64,000 nt of DNA from Geobacillus thermocatenulatus (GTDB taxonomy: Bacteria; Bacillota; Bacilli; Bacillales; Anoxybacillaceae). The stretch is taken from assembly GCF_002217655.1 (NCBI RefSeq), contig NZ_NEWK01000001.1, positions 134,001 to 198,000 of the forward strand. The letters run 5' to 3'. The position numbers and the translations under genes are program-made. Of this stretch, positions 11,294-20,738 are shown in pieces; the stretch's first letter is position 1; every line of letters starts with the position of its first letter. Below the pieces are notes generated by a model. That model saw only the letters and a list, made by a program, of their open reading frames with translations. It did not search any database and was not told where the DNA came from.

Positions 11294-11623
11294 TGGTGAG
11301 GCGGTCACGGATGTTGTTTGGCCGCTTTCATCGGCCAAGTGGCGCAGCGCAGCCATAGTGGATGAAAACGGCGCATATTCGTCTGTTTCGCCGACCGAGA
11401 AGGGCGGAAGCGGCGCCATGCCTGTGTCTTGTGCGTCCATTCGCTATGGGAGGAAAAAGCGTTTGGCATGCGGCTCGTTCATCATTGGTCGTTCGCTTGA
11501 CTAGGCTGCCCCTTTTGTTCGTTCGCCGTAAAATAGGCGAATGATGGCAGAAAGATTTAGGGCTTGCCGTGTATCATTGACGGGCGATCATGGACATCCT
11601 AACAGCTGAGGAGGCGAAAAAGG
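11294..11623 (+). other. tdk-lipoprotein gap, no gene seen
   Basis: A 330-base stretch with open frames lacking ribosome sites. The only structure of note is TTCGCC-GTAAAATA-GGCGAA (11522-11541), an inverted repeat centred on a possible -10 (TAAAAT), which could be an operator; no matching -35 is present. Confidence 0.35.
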
Positions 11624-12064
11624 ATGAGACGCATCTGGCTGTTAGGAATGATCTTCCTGCTTTCGGCCTGTTCGCTCGCTCCGGATCATCCGTCCTACCG
11701 CCAGCAAAGCGAGGACAAAAACGGCGCGCGGCTGATGACGGATGGGCGGCCGAAGATCGACGCTGACAGAGACTTGTACAACAACTTCGACGATCCGGAA
11801 AACGTGCGGCAAAACCCGAATTTTATCAGCTTGACCGAAGGAAGCGAAACCCAGCGCGCCGATACGCGCAAGGCAGCGCAACTCATTGAGCGGTACACCG
11901 ATTACCACGCCGACGCCATCTGGTTTCATGGCGGCAATATGTATGTGACCGTTGATGCACCGGAAGAGCTGTCTGACGAGGAACGACAGCGCGAGGCGCA
12001 ACGCATTGACAAGCTGCTGACAAAAGCGATCCCGACATACGAGATCATCGTGCGCGTCAACTGA
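11624..12064 (+). CDS. Predicted sporulation-type lipoprotein, function unknown
   Basis: A 146-residue protein with a lipoprotein signal peptide: [16 protein letters not shown], with lipobox LSAC and lipidated Cys at residue 16. The mature part is hydrophilic, with [20 protein letters not shown] and a final YEIIVRVN strand, reminiscent of YhcN/YlaJ-type spore lipoproteins (small ferredoxin-like domain), though I cannot confirm that family. ATG follows GCTGAGGAGGCG. It lies between tdk and prfA and is closed by its own terminator. Confidence 0.7.
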   Translation: MRRIWLLGMIFLLSACSLAPDHPSYRQQSEDKNGARLMTDGRPKIDADRDLYNNFDDPENVRQNPNFISLTEGSETQRADTRKAAQLIERYTDYHADAIWFHGGNMYVTVDAPEELSDEERQREAQRIDKLLTKAIPTYEIIVRVN

Positions 12065-12069
12065 GAGCT

Positions 12070-12096
12070 CCCGCTTGCCAAAAGCGGGGGTTTTTG
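12070..12096 (+). terminator. Terminator after the lipoprotein gene
   Basis: CCCGCTT (12070-12076) pairs with AAGCGGG (12082-12088), followed by GGTTTTTG. Confidence 0.85.
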
Positions 12097-12159
12097 TTTG
12101 CTTTCCTTTCATGCTATAATCTAAAAATAGACTGTGTGGGAAAAACAGAGGTGAATGAT

Positions 12160-13245
12160 GTGTTTGATCGATTGGAAGCTGTGGAGCAACGGTATGAAAA
12201 GCTCAATGAACTGTTGATGGACCCCGACGTCATCAACGATCCGAAAAAGCTGCGCGATTATTCGAAAGAGCAGGCGGATTTGGAAGAAACGGTGCAAACG
12301 TACCGTGAATACAAATCGGTTCGCGACCAGCTCGCGGAAGCGAAGGCGATGCTTGAGGAAAAGCTCGATCCGGAGCTGCGCGAGATGGTGAAAGAGGAAA
12401 TCAGCGAGCTGGAAGAACGGGAAGCGGCGATCGTTGAAAAGCTGAAAGTGTTGCTTTTGCCGAAAGATCCGAACGATGAGAAAAACGTCATTATGGAAAT
12501 CCGCGCGGCCGCCGGCGGCGAAGAGGCGGCGCTGTTTGCCGGCGACTTGTACCGGATGTATACGCGCTATGCGGAATCGCAAGGGTGGAAGACGGAAGTG
12601 ATCGAAGCGAGCCCGACCGGCCTCGGCGGCTATAAAGAAATCATTTTTATGATCAACGGCAAAGGGGCGTATTCAAAGCTGAAGTTTGAAAACGGCGCGC
12701 ACCGCGTCCAGCGCGTCCCGGAAACGGAGTCAGGCGGTCGCATCCATACATCGACGGCGACGGTCGCCTGCCTGCCGGAGATGGAAGAAATCGAAGTCGA
12801 AATCAATGAAAAAGACATTCGCGTCGACACGTTCGCCTCAAGCGGACCGGGCGGGCAAAGCGTCAACACGACGATGTCGGCCGTGCGCCTCACCCATATT
12901 CCGACTGGCATTGTCGTCACGTGCCAAGACGAAAAATCGCAAATCAAAAACAAAGAAAAAGCGATGAAAGTATTGCGCGCCCGCATTTACGACAAATACC
13001 AACAAGAAGCGCGCGCTGAATACGACCAAACGCGCAAGCAAGCTGTCGGCACCGGCGATCGTTCTGAACGCATTCGCACGTACAACTTCCCGCAAAACCG
13101 CGTCACCGACCACCGCATCGGACTGACGATCCAAAAGCTTGATCAAGTGCTCGATGGGCATTTGGATGAAATCATCGAGGCGCTCATTTTGGACGACCAA
13201 GCGAAAAAATTGGAGCAAGCGAACGATGCGTCGCAACGTGCATGA
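12160..13245 (+). CDS. prfA: Peptide chain release factor 1
   Basis: Releases nascent peptide at UAA and UAG. The GGQ catalytic motif is at residues 231-233 ([11 protein letters not shown]) and the stop-codon-recognising PET tripeptide lies near 187-189. The frame is open from 12094, but GTG at 12160 is preceded by AGAGGTG at the right distance and gives the Bacillus-like N-terminus (M)[18 protein letters not shown]; length 361 aa. It overlaps prmC, whose product methylates the GGQ glutamine. Confidence 0.95.
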   Translation: MFDRLEAVEQRYEKLNELLMDPDVINDPKKLRDYSKEQADLEETVQTYREYKSVRDQLAEAKAMLEEKLDPELREMVKEEISELEEREAAIVEKLKVLLLPKDPNDEKNVIMEIRAAAGGEEAALFAGDLYRMYTRYAESQGWKTEVIEASPTGLGGYKEIIFMINGKGAYSKLKFENGAHRVQRVPETESGGRIHTSTATVACLPEMEEIEVEINEKDIRVDTFASSGPGGQSVNTTMSAVRLTHIPTGIVVTCQDEKSQIKNKEKAMKVLRARIYDKYQQEARAEYDQTRKQAVGTGDRSERIRTYNFPQNRVTDHRIGLTIQKLDQVLDGHLDEIIEALILDDQAKKLEQANDASQRA

Positions 13246-14107
13246 AGTCCTCGCCTGGGCTTCTTCTTTTTTGCGCGCCCACGGAAAAGAGGAGCGGGCG
13301 GCGGAGTGGCTATTGTGCCACCATTTAGGCGTGAACCGGGCCGGGCTGTTCGCCCGTTGGCGCGAGCCGGTCGACGAAGCGGTATATGAACGGTTTGCGG
13401 CCGATGTGCACCGCCATGCGGCGGACCATGTGCCGATTCAATATTTGATCGGCTATGAATCGTTTTACGGCAGGTTGTTTCTTGTCAATCGCCATGTGTT
13501 AATTCCGCGCCCGGAAACGGAAGAACTGGTGCTTGGCGTCCTAAAGCGGGTGCCGCGCCTATTTGCTGGTCGGAAGCGGATCGATGTCGTTGACGTCGGC
13601 ACTGGCAGCGGGGCGATCGCCGTGACATTGGCGTTGGAGAACAAAGCGTTGTCGGTGACCGCAACCGATATTTCCGAAGCGGCGCTCGCGGTCGCCCGTG
13701 AAAACGCCCGGCGGCTCGGGGCGAACGTTTCATTTTTGTGCGGCGACTTGCTGCAGCCGATCATGGCCATGGGGCGGACGGTCGATGTCGTTGTTTCCAA
13801 TCCGCCGTACATTCCAGAGACGGACGCCGCTATGCTTTCCCCGGTCGTCAAAAACTATGAGCCGCACACGGCGCTCTTTGGCGGCCGCGATGGGCTCGAT
13901 TTTTACCGCCGCTTCGCCCGCGAGCTGCCGCTTGTGCTCGGCGCGCCGGCGCTTGCCGCTTTTGAAGTCGGCGCCGGGCAAGGGGAAGCAGTGGCGGCGC
14001 TTTTGGCCGCAGCGTTTCCAGAAGCCGAAGTGGAAGTCGATTTTGACCTCAACGGCAAAGACCGGATGGTGTACATGACGCGGCCGAAAAACGGGAAAAC
14101 GTGTTAG
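13226..14107 (+). CDS. prmC: Release factor glutamine N5-methyltransferase
   Basis: Methylates the Gln of the GGQ motif in RF1 and RF2 with S-adenosylmethionine. SAM-binding motif [11 protein letters not shown] (123-133) and active-site NPPY (192-195). ATG at 13226 lies inside the end of prfA (20-base overlap), implying translational coupling; the open frame extends further upstream but without a ribosome site. Length 293 aa. Formerly called hemK. Confidence 0.95.
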   Translation: MRRNVHEVLAWASSFLRAHGKEERAAEWLLCHHLGVNRAGLFARWREPVDEAVYERFAADVHRHAADHVPIQYLIGYESFYGRLFLVNRHVLIPRPETEELVLGVLKRVPRLFAGRKRIDVVDVGTGSGAIAVTLALENKALSVTATDISEAALAVARENARRLGANVSFLCGDLLQPIMAMGRTVDVVVSNPPYIPETDAAMLSPVVKNYEPHTALFGGRDGLDFYRRFARELPLVLGAPALAAFEVGAGQGEAVAALLAAAFPEAEVEVDFDLNGKDRMVYMTRPKNGKTC

Positions 14108-14166
14108 ATTGATAGGTTTAAAAACGAGCGGCGCTGTCCACAATGAAAGGTGAAAGGACGGTGCCG

Positions 14167-15030
14167 ATGATGACCATCAAAGGAAATGCCATTGCCATAT
14201 GTTTATATATCATTCTATTAACGACAGGCGTACTCGTCGAGCTGTACGGCCACAAGACGGACGCCGGGGCGAACGCGGCGGTCGCCATCCCTGATGAGGC
14301 CATCCGCCTGCGCATTTTAGCCAACAGCGACGCCGATGAAGACCAACAATTGAAGCGAAAAGTGCGTGATGCGGTCAATGCGCAAATCAACGGCTGGGTG
14401 GCCGAACTCACTTCGTTTGAGGAAGCAAAGCGCGTCATTCGCTCTCACCTGCCGGACATCGAGCGGACGGTCGCCCGCGTGTTGCGCGATGAACAAAGCG
14501 ATCAAACGTACAAAGTGGAGTTTGGCCCGGTTCATTTTCCGACGAAAGTGTACGGCAGCTACGTATATCCGGCTGGCATCTATGATGCCGTGCTGATCAC
14601 GCTTGGGGAAGGAAAAGGAGCAAACTGGTGGTGCGTCCTGTTCCCGCCGCTTTGTTTTCTCGATTTTTCCAACAGCGATGCTGTCATGATGGCGGCGAAC
14701 CGATCGTCTGCCGGAACGAATGAACCGGTGTCGGCTGAGAGCGTCCGGTCAACGGAAGCTGGGTCGAAGCAAAACAGCGAGTCGGCCGAAGCGGAAGCTA
14801 GGGCGATGCGAAGCAGCGAGCAGGCCATCGAGCGGGACGAACCGAAAGAGGAGAGGGGTGCGATGGCGGAAACTGAAGATCGCGCCGCTTCGTCCATCCA
14901 TGCGGATGGAAAGAAGGACAGAGGGTACACGGATGATCAAGAATCGTCCTTCGTCGTCATGGCCGAGCCGGAACAGCCGGTGGAAGTCAAATTTTTCTTC
15001 AAAGAGTGGCTCAGCCATCTCATTCCATAA
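14167..15030 (+). CDS. spoIIR: Stage II sporulation protein R
   Basis: Forespore-made signalling protein that activates the membrane protease SpoIIGA, which processes pro-sigma-E in the mother cell. An N-terminal membrane/signal segment (AIAICLYIILLTTGVLVELYG) is followed by the conserved spoIIR domain (IRLRILANSDADEDQQLKRKVRDAV, with WWCVLFPPLCFLDF). The C-terminal ~100 residues are Ser/Glu/Ala-rich and low-complexity, probably a linker unique to this lineage. I chose ATG 14167 (next ATG at 14170) after GAAAGGACGG; the frame runs up to 14143. Sigma-F control is expected but I could not place a convincing promoter. Confidence 0.93.
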   Translation: MMTIKGNAIAICLYIILLTTGVLVELYGHKTDAGANAAVAIPDEAIRLRILANSDADEDQQLKRKVRDAVNAQINGWVAELTSFEEAKRVIRSHLPDIERTVARVLRDEQSDQTYKVEFGPVHFPTKVYGSYVYPAGIYDAVLITLGEGKGANWWCVLFPPLCFLDFSNSDAVMMAANRSSAGTNEPVSAESVRSTEAGSKQNSESAEAEARAMRSSEQAIERDEPKEERGAMAETEDRAASSIHADGKKDRGYTDDQESSFVVMAEPEQPVEVKFFFKEWLSHLIP

Positions 15031-15034
15031 GCAT

Positions 15035-15236
15035 CTATCCACAAAGTTATCCACAAAAATAACAAGTTTATTCACAATTTGTGTATAACTGTGGAAAGAC
15101 ATCGTGCGGCGATCTGATGCTTGTAAAAAAAGCCGCCATTTTCAAGGCGAATCATGGCGATGGAGAAGGTGAAACGATTGAAAACACGTGTTTGGATTGT
15201 GGATAATATTGTTGATAAACAGCAAGTTTATCCACA
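15035..15236 (+). promoter_or_regulatory. Cluster of DnaA boxes spanning the ywlC 5' end
   Basis: Perfect TTATCCACA boxes lie at 15047-15055 (+), 15198-15206 (-) and 15228-15236 (+). Near matches: CTATCCACA at 15035, TTATTCACA at 15068, TGTGTATAA at 15080 (TTATACACA on the minus strand) and TGTGGAAAG at 15090. Two perfect boxes lie within the first codons of ywlC. B. subtilis has a known DnaA-box cluster at ywlC that helps restrain replication initiation; the position here is the same. Confidence 0.8.
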
Positions 15237-16227
15237 AATACGAGAGGCGGTTGAATGGCTGCGGGCCGGAGAAGTTATCGCATTCCCGACGGAAACGGTG
15301 TACGGGTTGGGGGCCGATGCGGCCAATACAGCCGCGGTGGAAAAAATTTTCGCCGCCAAAGGGCGGCCGAGCGACAATCCGCTCATCGTTCATGTCGCCA
15401 GCATGGCCCAAGCGGAGGCGGTAGCGGCCTCGATCCCGCCGATGGCGAAAACGTTGATGGAGCGGTTTTGGCCGGGGCCGCTCACCCTCGTTTTGCCGAA
15501 ACGAGCGGGGGCGGTGTCCGAGCGAGTGACGGCCGGGCTGCCGACGGTGGCGGTGCGCATGCCGGATCACCCGCTGGCGCTGGCGTTGATCGAGGCGAGC
15601 GGCTTGGCGTTGGCCGCCCCGAGCGCGAATCGGTCAGGAAGGCCGAGTCCGACGACGGCGGCGCACGTGCTTGCCGATTTAGACGGGCGGATCGCCGGGG
15701 TGATCGACGGCGGGCCGACCGGCGTGGGCGTTGAATCGACGGTGCTCGATTGCAGTGGGGGTGTGCCGACGATTTTGCGCCCGGGAGGAGTGACGAAAGA
15801 GGCGCTTATTGAAGCGATCGGCCGCGTTGAAGAGGCCGCTGCTGCGGACGACGAGGCGGCGCCGAAAGCGCCCGGCATGAAATATACGCATTATGCGCCG
15901 AAAGCGCCGCTTTGGATCGTCGCCGGCCCGCCCGCGTTTTTGCAGCGGCTTGTCGATGAAAGCCGGGCGGAAGGGAAAACGGTCGGCGTGTTGACGACCG
16001 AGGAAAACAAGGACCGGTATGCGGCCGATGTCGTGCTGCCGTGCGGAACGCGCCAGGCGCTTGAGACGGTCGCGAGCCGGCTGTACGGCACGCTGCGCCG
16101 ATTTGATGAAACGAACGTCGATCTCATTTACAGCGAGGCGTTTCCGGAAGAAGGAATCGGCGCGGCGATCATGAACCGGCTCCGCAAAGCAGCCGGCGGA
16201 CGCGCCATCAGCGAACAGCGGAAATGA
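15178..16227 (+). CDS. ywlC: Threonylcarbamoyl-AMP synthase (Sua5/YwlC)
   Basis: Makes the threonylcarbamoyl-AMP intermediate for the t6A37 tRNA modification from threonine, bicarbonate and ATP. The YrdC domain is shown by VIAFPTETVYGLGADA, AKGRPSDNPLIVH, and FWPGPLTLVL; PGMKYTHYAPKAPLW marks the linker to the C-terminal Sua5 domain, so this is the long form (349 aa). Start TTG 15178 follows GAGAAGGTGAAACGA; an ATG at 15154 is in frame but has no ribosome site. Two DnaA boxes fall within the first 20 codons. Confidence 0.93.
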   Translation: MKTRVWIVDNIVDKQQVYPQIREAVEWLRAGEVIAFPTETVYGLGADAANTAAVEKIFAAKGRPSDNPLIVHVASMAQAEAVAASIPPMAKTLMERFWPGPLTLVLPKRAGAVSERVTAGLPTVAVRMPDHPLALALIEASGLALAAPSANRSGRPSPTTAAHVLADLDGRIAGVIDGGPTGVGVESTVLDCSGGVPTILRPGGVTKEALIEAIGRVEEAAAADDEAAPKAPGMKYTHYAPKAPLWIVAGPPAFLQRLVDESRAEGKTVGVLTTEENKDRYAADVVLPCGTRQALETVASRLYGTLRRFDETNVDLIYSEAFPEEGIGAAIMNRLRKAAGGRAISEQRK

Positions 16228-16302
16228 AAGGACGGCCGTCTGTATCGATGCAGTGAACAAGTTTCCCACATCCTGATCGAAAAAGCAGCTTGTCTATTTT
16301 TT

Positions 16303-16466
16303 GACGGTCGGAGGCAAGCCGCAGGCTTCTTCGTCGCGCCTTGGCGTGACGGAAGATCGAACGGAAACGCGCTTCACAGATCCATGTATGGGTTTGGAAG
16401 CGGCGTTGTTTGGACGAGAGGCAGCCGAGAAAACGACTCGGCAAACGGTAAGGTTCAAATGGCAAC
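16303..16466 (+). repeat. Structured dispersed repeat, copy A
   Basis: About 164 bases with clear similarity to 23216-23392. Shared parts in order: AAGCC-GCA-GGCTT hairpin; stem CGTCGCGCC/GGCGTGACG (16332-16351; the second copy replaces a G-T pair with A-T); GCTTCACAGATCCAT; GCGGCGTTGTT; and an ACTCGG...GGTAA...TTCAAAT tail. It lies between ywlC and mntP. Nature unknown: dispersed repeat, mobile-element end or structured RNA. Confidence 0.6.
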
Positions 16467-16500
16467 TAGAGGATTGGGGGGACGCCGTTTCCAAGCGCGA

Positions 16501-16528
16501 AACCGGTCTGTTGCGGACCGGTTTTTTC
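16501..16528 (+). terminator. Terminator upstream of mntP
   Basis: AACCGGTC (16501-16508) and GACCGGTT (16516-16523) form an 8-base stem followed by TTTTCTTTT. It closes the repeat-containing transcript from the ywlC side, or could act as an attenuator for mntP. Confidence 0.85.
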
Positions 16529-16639
16529 TTTTCCGTCCGCTTGTCAATCAGGCGGCGCCCATTGGCTGCCCGCTCTGCTTCTAAACTGCCCTGGACGTGC
16601 ATATGTTTAGCAATAAGGCCGGTCCGGGAGGGAAGAAAC

Positions 16640-17191
16640 ATGGGCGCATTCATCGGCGAAATCATCGCGCTGTCAATGATGGCGCTGGCGCTGGGCATGG
16701 ACGCGTTTTCAGTCGCTTTAGGAATGGGGCTGTTGCGCCTCCGGCTGCGGCAAATGGTTTATATCGGGTTGACGATCGGCTTGTTTCATATTCTCATGCC
16801 GCTTGCTGGCATGACGGTCGGCCGCCTGCTGTCGCGCGAGTTCGGAAGTGTCGCGACATACGCGGGCGGGGCGCTGCTGTTATGGCTTGGCGGGCAAATG
16901 ATCATCGCCTCGTTCCGGAGGGACGACGGATCGCCGCTGTTTCCGCGTGGGGTGGGGTTGCTTTTTTTTGCGTTCAGCGTCAGCCTAGACAGCTTTTCCG
17001 TCGGGCTGAGCCTCGGCATTTTCGGAGCGCGGACGATGGTGGCGATTTTGCTGTTTGGTCTGTTCAGCATGGTGCTGACATGGGTTGGGCTTTTTGTCGG
17101 CCGCCATTTTCAGCAATGGCTCGGTTCTTACAGCGAAGCGCTCGGCGGCAGCATTTTGCTGGCGTTCGGACTCAAGTTGCTTTTTCTATAA
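16640..17191 (+). CDS. mntP: Manganese efflux pump MntP
   Basis: Six-helix inner-membrane Mn2+ exporter; 183 aa. The two-fold repeat is visible: [17 protein letters not shown] in the first half and [15 protein letters not shown] in the second, each with the conserved Asp in the membrane. ATG at 16640 follows GGGAGGGAAG; the frame is open far upstream through the repeat copy A but without a start signal. Synteny matches B. subtilis ywlD. No yybP-ykoY manganese riboswitch motif is visible upstream. Confidence 0.92.
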   Translation: MGAFIGEIIALSMMALALGMDAFSVALGMGLLRLRLRQMVYIGLTIGLFHILMPLAGMTVGRLLSREFGSVATYAGGALLLWLGGQMIIASFRRDDGSPLFPRGVGLLFFAFSVSLDSFSVGLSLGIFGARTMVAILLFGLFSMVLTWVGLFVGRHFQQWLGSYSEALGGSILLAFGLKLLFL

Positions 17192-17220
17192 ACGGCGGCA
17201 GGCGGTTTTCCTTCAGTGGA

Positions 17221-17244
17221 AAAAAGCGGACGGCCTGCTTTTTT
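17221..17244 (+). terminator. Probable terminator after mntP
   Basis: AAAAAGC (17221-17227) pairs with GCTTTTT (17237-17243), followed by further T. The stem is A/T-heavy, so strength is uncertain. Confidence 0.5.
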
Positions 17245-17422
17245 TTGCGGCGCTTCACCAAAAGTTGTACTTGATTTTTTCTGAACATACCCTGTTTACG
17301 CTTGTGAGGGAAAATCAGCACTTTTTGCCTATCCTTACGTACATGTTGTGGTGAAGAGCCTTTTTTTGCTCTTTTCCCTATGGTATATTGATGGTAAGTC
17401 ATTGATGTGAAGAGGTGGTTGT

Positions 17423-17869
17423 ATGCCATATCGCATTTTGTTCGTCTGCACGGGCAATACATGCCGGAGCCCGATGGCCGCTGCGCTGTTGGAGAATAAG
17501 CAGCTGCCGGGCGTCGAGGTGAAATCGGCCGGCGTGTTTGCGGCGGAAGGAAGCGAGGCGTCGGCTCATGCCAAGACGGTGTTGAAGGAAAAGGGAATTG
17601 AAGCGGTCCACCGCTCTTCCCAGCTAAAGAAAGAGCATATCGACTGGGCGACGCACGTGCTGGCGATGACATCCAGCCATAAAGACATGGTCGTCGAACG
17701 CTTTCCAGAGGCGAAGGATAAAACATTTACGTTAAAGCAGTTTGTTTTGGGGACAGACGGCGATATCGCCGATCCGTTCGGCGGGCCGGTCGAAGTGTAC
17801 CGGGCGGCGCGCGATGAGCTGGAGAAGCTCATTGACCGCTTGGCGGAAAAGTTGCAAACAGAACAATGA
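17423..17869 (+). CDS. ywlE: Protein-arginine phosphatase YwlE
   Basis: Low-molecular-weight phosphatase fold (148 aa) with active site C9-T-G-N-T-C-R15-S and the acid D in DPFGG. The Thr after Asn (T13 here) corresponds to the residue that gives B. subtilis YwlE its preference for phospho-arginine over phospho-tyrosine. It counteracts the McsB arginine kinase that marks proteins for ClpCP and controls CtsR. ATG follows GAAGAGGTGG. Synteny with ywlC, mntP and rpiB agrees. Confidence 0.92.
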   Translation: MPYRILFVCTGNTCRSPMAAALLENKQLPGVEVKSAGVFAAEGSEASAHAKTVLKEKGIEAVHRSSQLKKEHIDWATHVLAMTSSHKDMVVERFPEAKDKTFTLKQFVLGTDGDIADPFGGPVEVYRAARDELEKLIDRLAEKLQTEQ

Positions 17870-17894
17870 GGTTAAGAAGTGAGGGGGAACACAA

Positions 17895-19184
17895 ATGGGG
17901 GGGACAAGTCATCGGTTCGGTTTGCGCCTGAAGCTCGTCATCTTTACGACAGCGTTGGCGCTGATCACGTATTCAACGAGCGCCTTTTTCTTGTATGTTT
18001 TGTATGATCAGTGGTTTGCCTCATGGAACAAAAGCGTGTTCACGATGATCGTGCTGCTCCTTGGCATCTTTTGGTCCGGAGTGCTTGCTTATTTGGCTGC
18101 TGGCTGGATCACAAGGCCGCTGCAACGGCTCGAGGAAGCGGCGGCAAAGGCGACGGAAGGGCATATCGATGAGGATGTTCCGTTGCCCTCCTCCCATGAC
18201 GAAATCCGCTCGCTGGCTGTCGCGTTCAACCGGATGCTCGGTCATTTGCGCGCCGTCGTCGCCAACGTGGAAGAGAGCGCAGCGCGCACGACGGAAAAGA
18301 CGGCAGAAATGAGGCAGGCGTCCGAAACAGCGTCAAGCCGTGCACGCGATATTGCAGCGACCATTGACGACATTTCCAAAGGGGCGGCGTCTTCGGCCGC
18401 GGCGATCCAAGAAGCAGCTTCGGCGGTTGAGGATGTGCTCGCCATCGCCGTGCAAGTCAAAGAAACAGCCGAGCGTGCGGAACAGTCGGTATTTGGGATG
18501 GCCGAAACGCTGAAGGCAAGCCGCGATATCACCCATTCGCTCATTAGCGGCATCGATCAGCTGGCTGACGATCAAGAACGGTCGCGGGCGGCTGTCAAGC
18601 AGCTCGAAGCACACGCCAATCAAATCGGCAACATTACGTTGCTTGTCGCTGACATCGCTGAACAGACGAACTTGCTTGCGCTCAATGCTTCCATTGAGGC
18701 AGCCCGCGCCGGCGAGCACGGCCGGGGGTTTGCCGTTGTCGCCGAGGAAGTGCGCAAGCTGGCGGATGAGAGCGCCAAGGCGGTCAAGAAAATCGCGGAA
18801 CTGGTCGGCAACATTCAAAATGAAGTCGCCCGTGTGGTGGCGCAAATGGACAAGCAGGTGGCTGCTGCCAACGCTGAGGCGGCGAAAGGGGAACGCACGA
18901 ATGAGGCCATTGCGGCCATGGCGGCCTCAGCCGATGACGTGATCCGCGCCGTCCATGACATCGCTGAGCTGGCGAAGCGTCAAATGGGGCATATGGAGCG
19001 GGCCGCGGCGCAGACACAAGAAGTGGCGGCGATCGCTGAGCAGACGTCCGCCGGCGCGCTCGAAGTTGCGGCGGCGACCGAGGAGCAGGCCGCATCGATC
19101 AACGATGTGCATCAACTGGCTGGCGAGTTGGTGGAGCAGGCCGAACAATTGCAGGCGGCTGTCGCCCGGTTTCGCACTCGTTGA
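17895..19184 (+). CDS. Methyl-accepting chemotaxis protein without a periplasmic sensor domain
   Basis: Receptor that controls CheA through CheW. Two membrane helices (about 13-37 and 47-70) are separated by only ~10 residues, so there is no external ligand domain; then a HAMP segment (~71-123) and the long coiled-coil signalling domain with the hairpin tip [35 protein letters not shown]. 429 aa. Its stimulus must come from the membrane, cytoplasm or a partner. It starts with ATG after GTGAGGGGGAAC, 25 bases past ywlE; B. subtilis has no chemoreceptor at this site, so it is an insertion into a conserved block. Confidence 0.9.
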   Translation: MGGTSHRFGLRLKLVIFTTALALITYSTSAFFLYVLYDQWFASWNKSVFTMIVLLLGIFWSGVLAYLAAGWITRPLQRLEEAAAKATEGHIDEDVPLPSSHDEIRSLAVAFNRMLGHLRAVVANVEESAARTTEKTAEMRQASETASSRARDIAATIDDISKGAASSAAAIQEAASAVEDVLAIAVQVKETAERAEQSVFGMAETLKASRDITHSLISGIDQLADDQERSRAAVKQLEAHANQIGNITLLVADIAEQTNLLALNASIEAARAGEHGRGFAVVAEEVRKLADESAKAVKKIAELVGNIQNEVARVVAQMDKQVAAANAEAAKGERTNEAIAAMAASADDVIRAVHDIAELAKRQMGHMERAAAQTQEVAAIAEQTSAGALEVAAATEEQAASINDVHQLAGELVEQAEQLQAAVARFRTR

Positions 19185-19279
19185 TGCACGCGCAAATATG
19201 ATTCATCGAAAGGAGGAAGGGCGATTCCTCCCTGGCTTTCGCTATCACGGCGAAGCCTAGGGCTCCTCGCCCGAACGTG

Positions 19280-19726
19280 ATGAAAGTCGCGATTGCTTCT
19301 GACCATGGTGGAGTTCGCATTCGTGAGGAAATAAAAGCACTGTTGGATGAAATGGGAATCGAGTACACCGATTTTGGCTGCGATTGTGAAACATCGGTCG
19401 ATTACCCAGATTACGCGCTTCCCGTCGCGGAAAAAGTGGCGCGCGGCGAATTTGATCGCGGCATTTTGATCTGCGGCACCGGCATCGGCATGACGATCGC
19501 CGCCAACAAAGTGAAAGGGGTGCGCTGCGCCCTTTGCCACGACGTCTACAGCGCCAAGCTGACGCGCATGCATAACGACAGCAACATTCTTGCAATGGGG
19601 GAGCGCGTCATCGGCCCCGGCCTGGCGCGCGAAATCGCCAAGGCATGGCTTGAGACCGAATTTGAAGGCGGACGCCATGCGCGGCGGATCGGCAAAATCG
19701 CCGACTATGAAAACAAGCATTTGTAG
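19280..19726 (+). CDS. rpiB: Ribose-5-phosphate isomerase B
   Basis: Interconverts ribose-5-phosphate and ribulose-5-phosphate. RpiB/LacAB fold: MKVAIASDHGG, the catalytic Cys loop ILICGTGIGMTIAANK, and HNDSNILAMGERV. 148 aa from ATG 19280; an in-frame GTG just before is also possible. The ribosome site is poor, so translation may be weak or depend on the upstream hairpin GGAGGAA/TTCCTCC (~19211-19230). Corresponds to B. subtilis ywlF. Confidence 0.93.
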   Translation: MKVAIASDHGGVRIREEIKALLDEMGIEYTDFGCDCETSVDYPDYALPVAEKVARGEFDRGILICGTGIGMTIAANKVKGVRCALCHDVYSAKLTRMHNDSNILAMGERVIGPGLAREIAKAWLETEFEGGRHARRIGKIADYENKHL

Positions 19727-20067
19727 GCAGAACCAGAGCCGCATCGGAGCGGATGCGGCCTGTGGGCCATAAGCGGAAGGTGTGGGCGTCCTGCTTCATG
19801 AGGGCAGTAGCGCAAAGGCTGGGAACCCGGCGATGTTCACAACAAATGCCGTTCATCTTTCGCGAATCATTGGTGAAAATACGAGAAGGTCATTGAAAAA
19901 CAGCCGTTTTTTTGAAATGGATGATTCTCAAGTGAAGGAAGAGCAGCATGTATAAGGTTTCTCAATTTGAAAAGCAACGTGAGGGAGCCGCATTTTCCGT
20001 TACATCACCAGACTTCTAGTGTTCGTCAAGGAACGTGTGGGGCACACCGTGCGAAGGAGGAAAGGGA
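19727..20067 (+). other. rpiB-ywlG gap
   Basis: GCCGCATC/GATGCGGC (19738-19759) is a strong hairpin without a T tail. A 23-codon open frame at 19948-20019 (MYKVSQFEK...) has a passable AAGGAAG site but no other support. Nothing else is recognisable. Confidence 0.35.
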
Positions 20068-20646
20068 ATGGACACACGATTGGCCGAATGGCGGCAGCAA
20101 TGGCAAGCCATCTTGCATGAGTTTCGCCAACAGGCGCCGCTTGGCCGCGGCGATGTCGTTGTGATCGGCTGCAGTACGAGCGAGGTGCTTGGCGAGCGGA
20201 TCGGCACGGCTGGATCGATGGACGTTGCCGCCATGCTGTTTGCCGAGCTTGACGCGTGGCGGCGCGAAACCGGCATTGCGCTCGCGTTTCAATGTTGTGA
20301 ACATTTAAACCGGGCGCTTGTTGTCGAACGGGAAACCGCCAAAACTCATGAGCTTGAGATCGTTTCCGTCGTTCCGGTGCCGAAAGCGGGTGGGGCGATG
20401 GCCGCCTACGCCTATCGAACGTTCGCTGACCCGGTCGTTGTCGAGGCGATTCGCGCCGATGCCGGCATTGACATCGGCCATACGCTCATCGGCATGCATT
20501 TGAAGCCGGTTGCCGTTCCCGTGCGCGTTTCGGTGAAGCACATTGGATCGGCATGCGTGACGCTGGCGAAAACGCGGCCGAAGCTGATCGGCGGCGCTCG
20601 AGCGGTCTACTCGTTGGAAAATCCGAATGATTCCTGTTCTTTCTAG
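20068..20646 (+). CDS. ywlG: TIGR01440/DUF436 family protein (YwlG)
   Basis: A 192-residue conserved Firmicute protein of unknown function. Conserved stretches include [33 protein letters not shown] and [22 protein letters not shown] at 20068 has an excellent site (GAAGGAGGAAAGGG). It precedes glyA as in B. subtilis. The cluster of Cys/His in [11 protein letters not shown] could bind metal, which is only a guess. Confidence 0.85.
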   Translation: MDTRLAEWRQQWQAILHEFRQQAPLGRGDVVVIGCSTSEVLGERIGTAGSMDVAAMLFAELDAWRRETGIALAFQCCEHLNRALVVERETAKTHELEIVSVVPVPKAGGAMAAYAYRTFADPVVVEAIRADAGIDIGHTLIGMHLKPVAVPVRVSVKHIGSACVTLAKTRPKLIGGARAVYSLENPNDSCSF

Positions 20647-20666
20647 CGGTTTCATTCATTTTTTCT

Positions 20667-20696
20667 TTGAATTTGCCTAGCTGAAGCTGATAAAAT
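20667..20696 (+). promoter_or_regulatory. glyA promoter, possible PurR box
   Basis: TTGAAT (20667-20672), 18 bases, TAAAAT (20691-20696). Just downstream, AAAAACGAATATT resembles a PurBox with about two mismatches; glyA belongs to the PurR regulon in B. subtilis. The promoter is well supported, the PurR site is not. Confidence 0.6.
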
Positions 20697-20738
20697 AAAA
20701 ACGAATATTCACTGATTTCGCATAAGGGGGAGCTATTG

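Noticed and set aside
16303-16466. A manganese (yybP-ykoY) riboswitch before mntP
   Set aside because: The conserved riboswitch loops are not visible, a terminator separates the element from mntP, and a second copy lies before the unrelated atp operon.
19948-20019. 23-codon ORF (MYKVSQFEK...) with an AAGGAAG site
   Set aside because: Too short, no conservation evidence and no promoter; kept only as a note in the gap entry.
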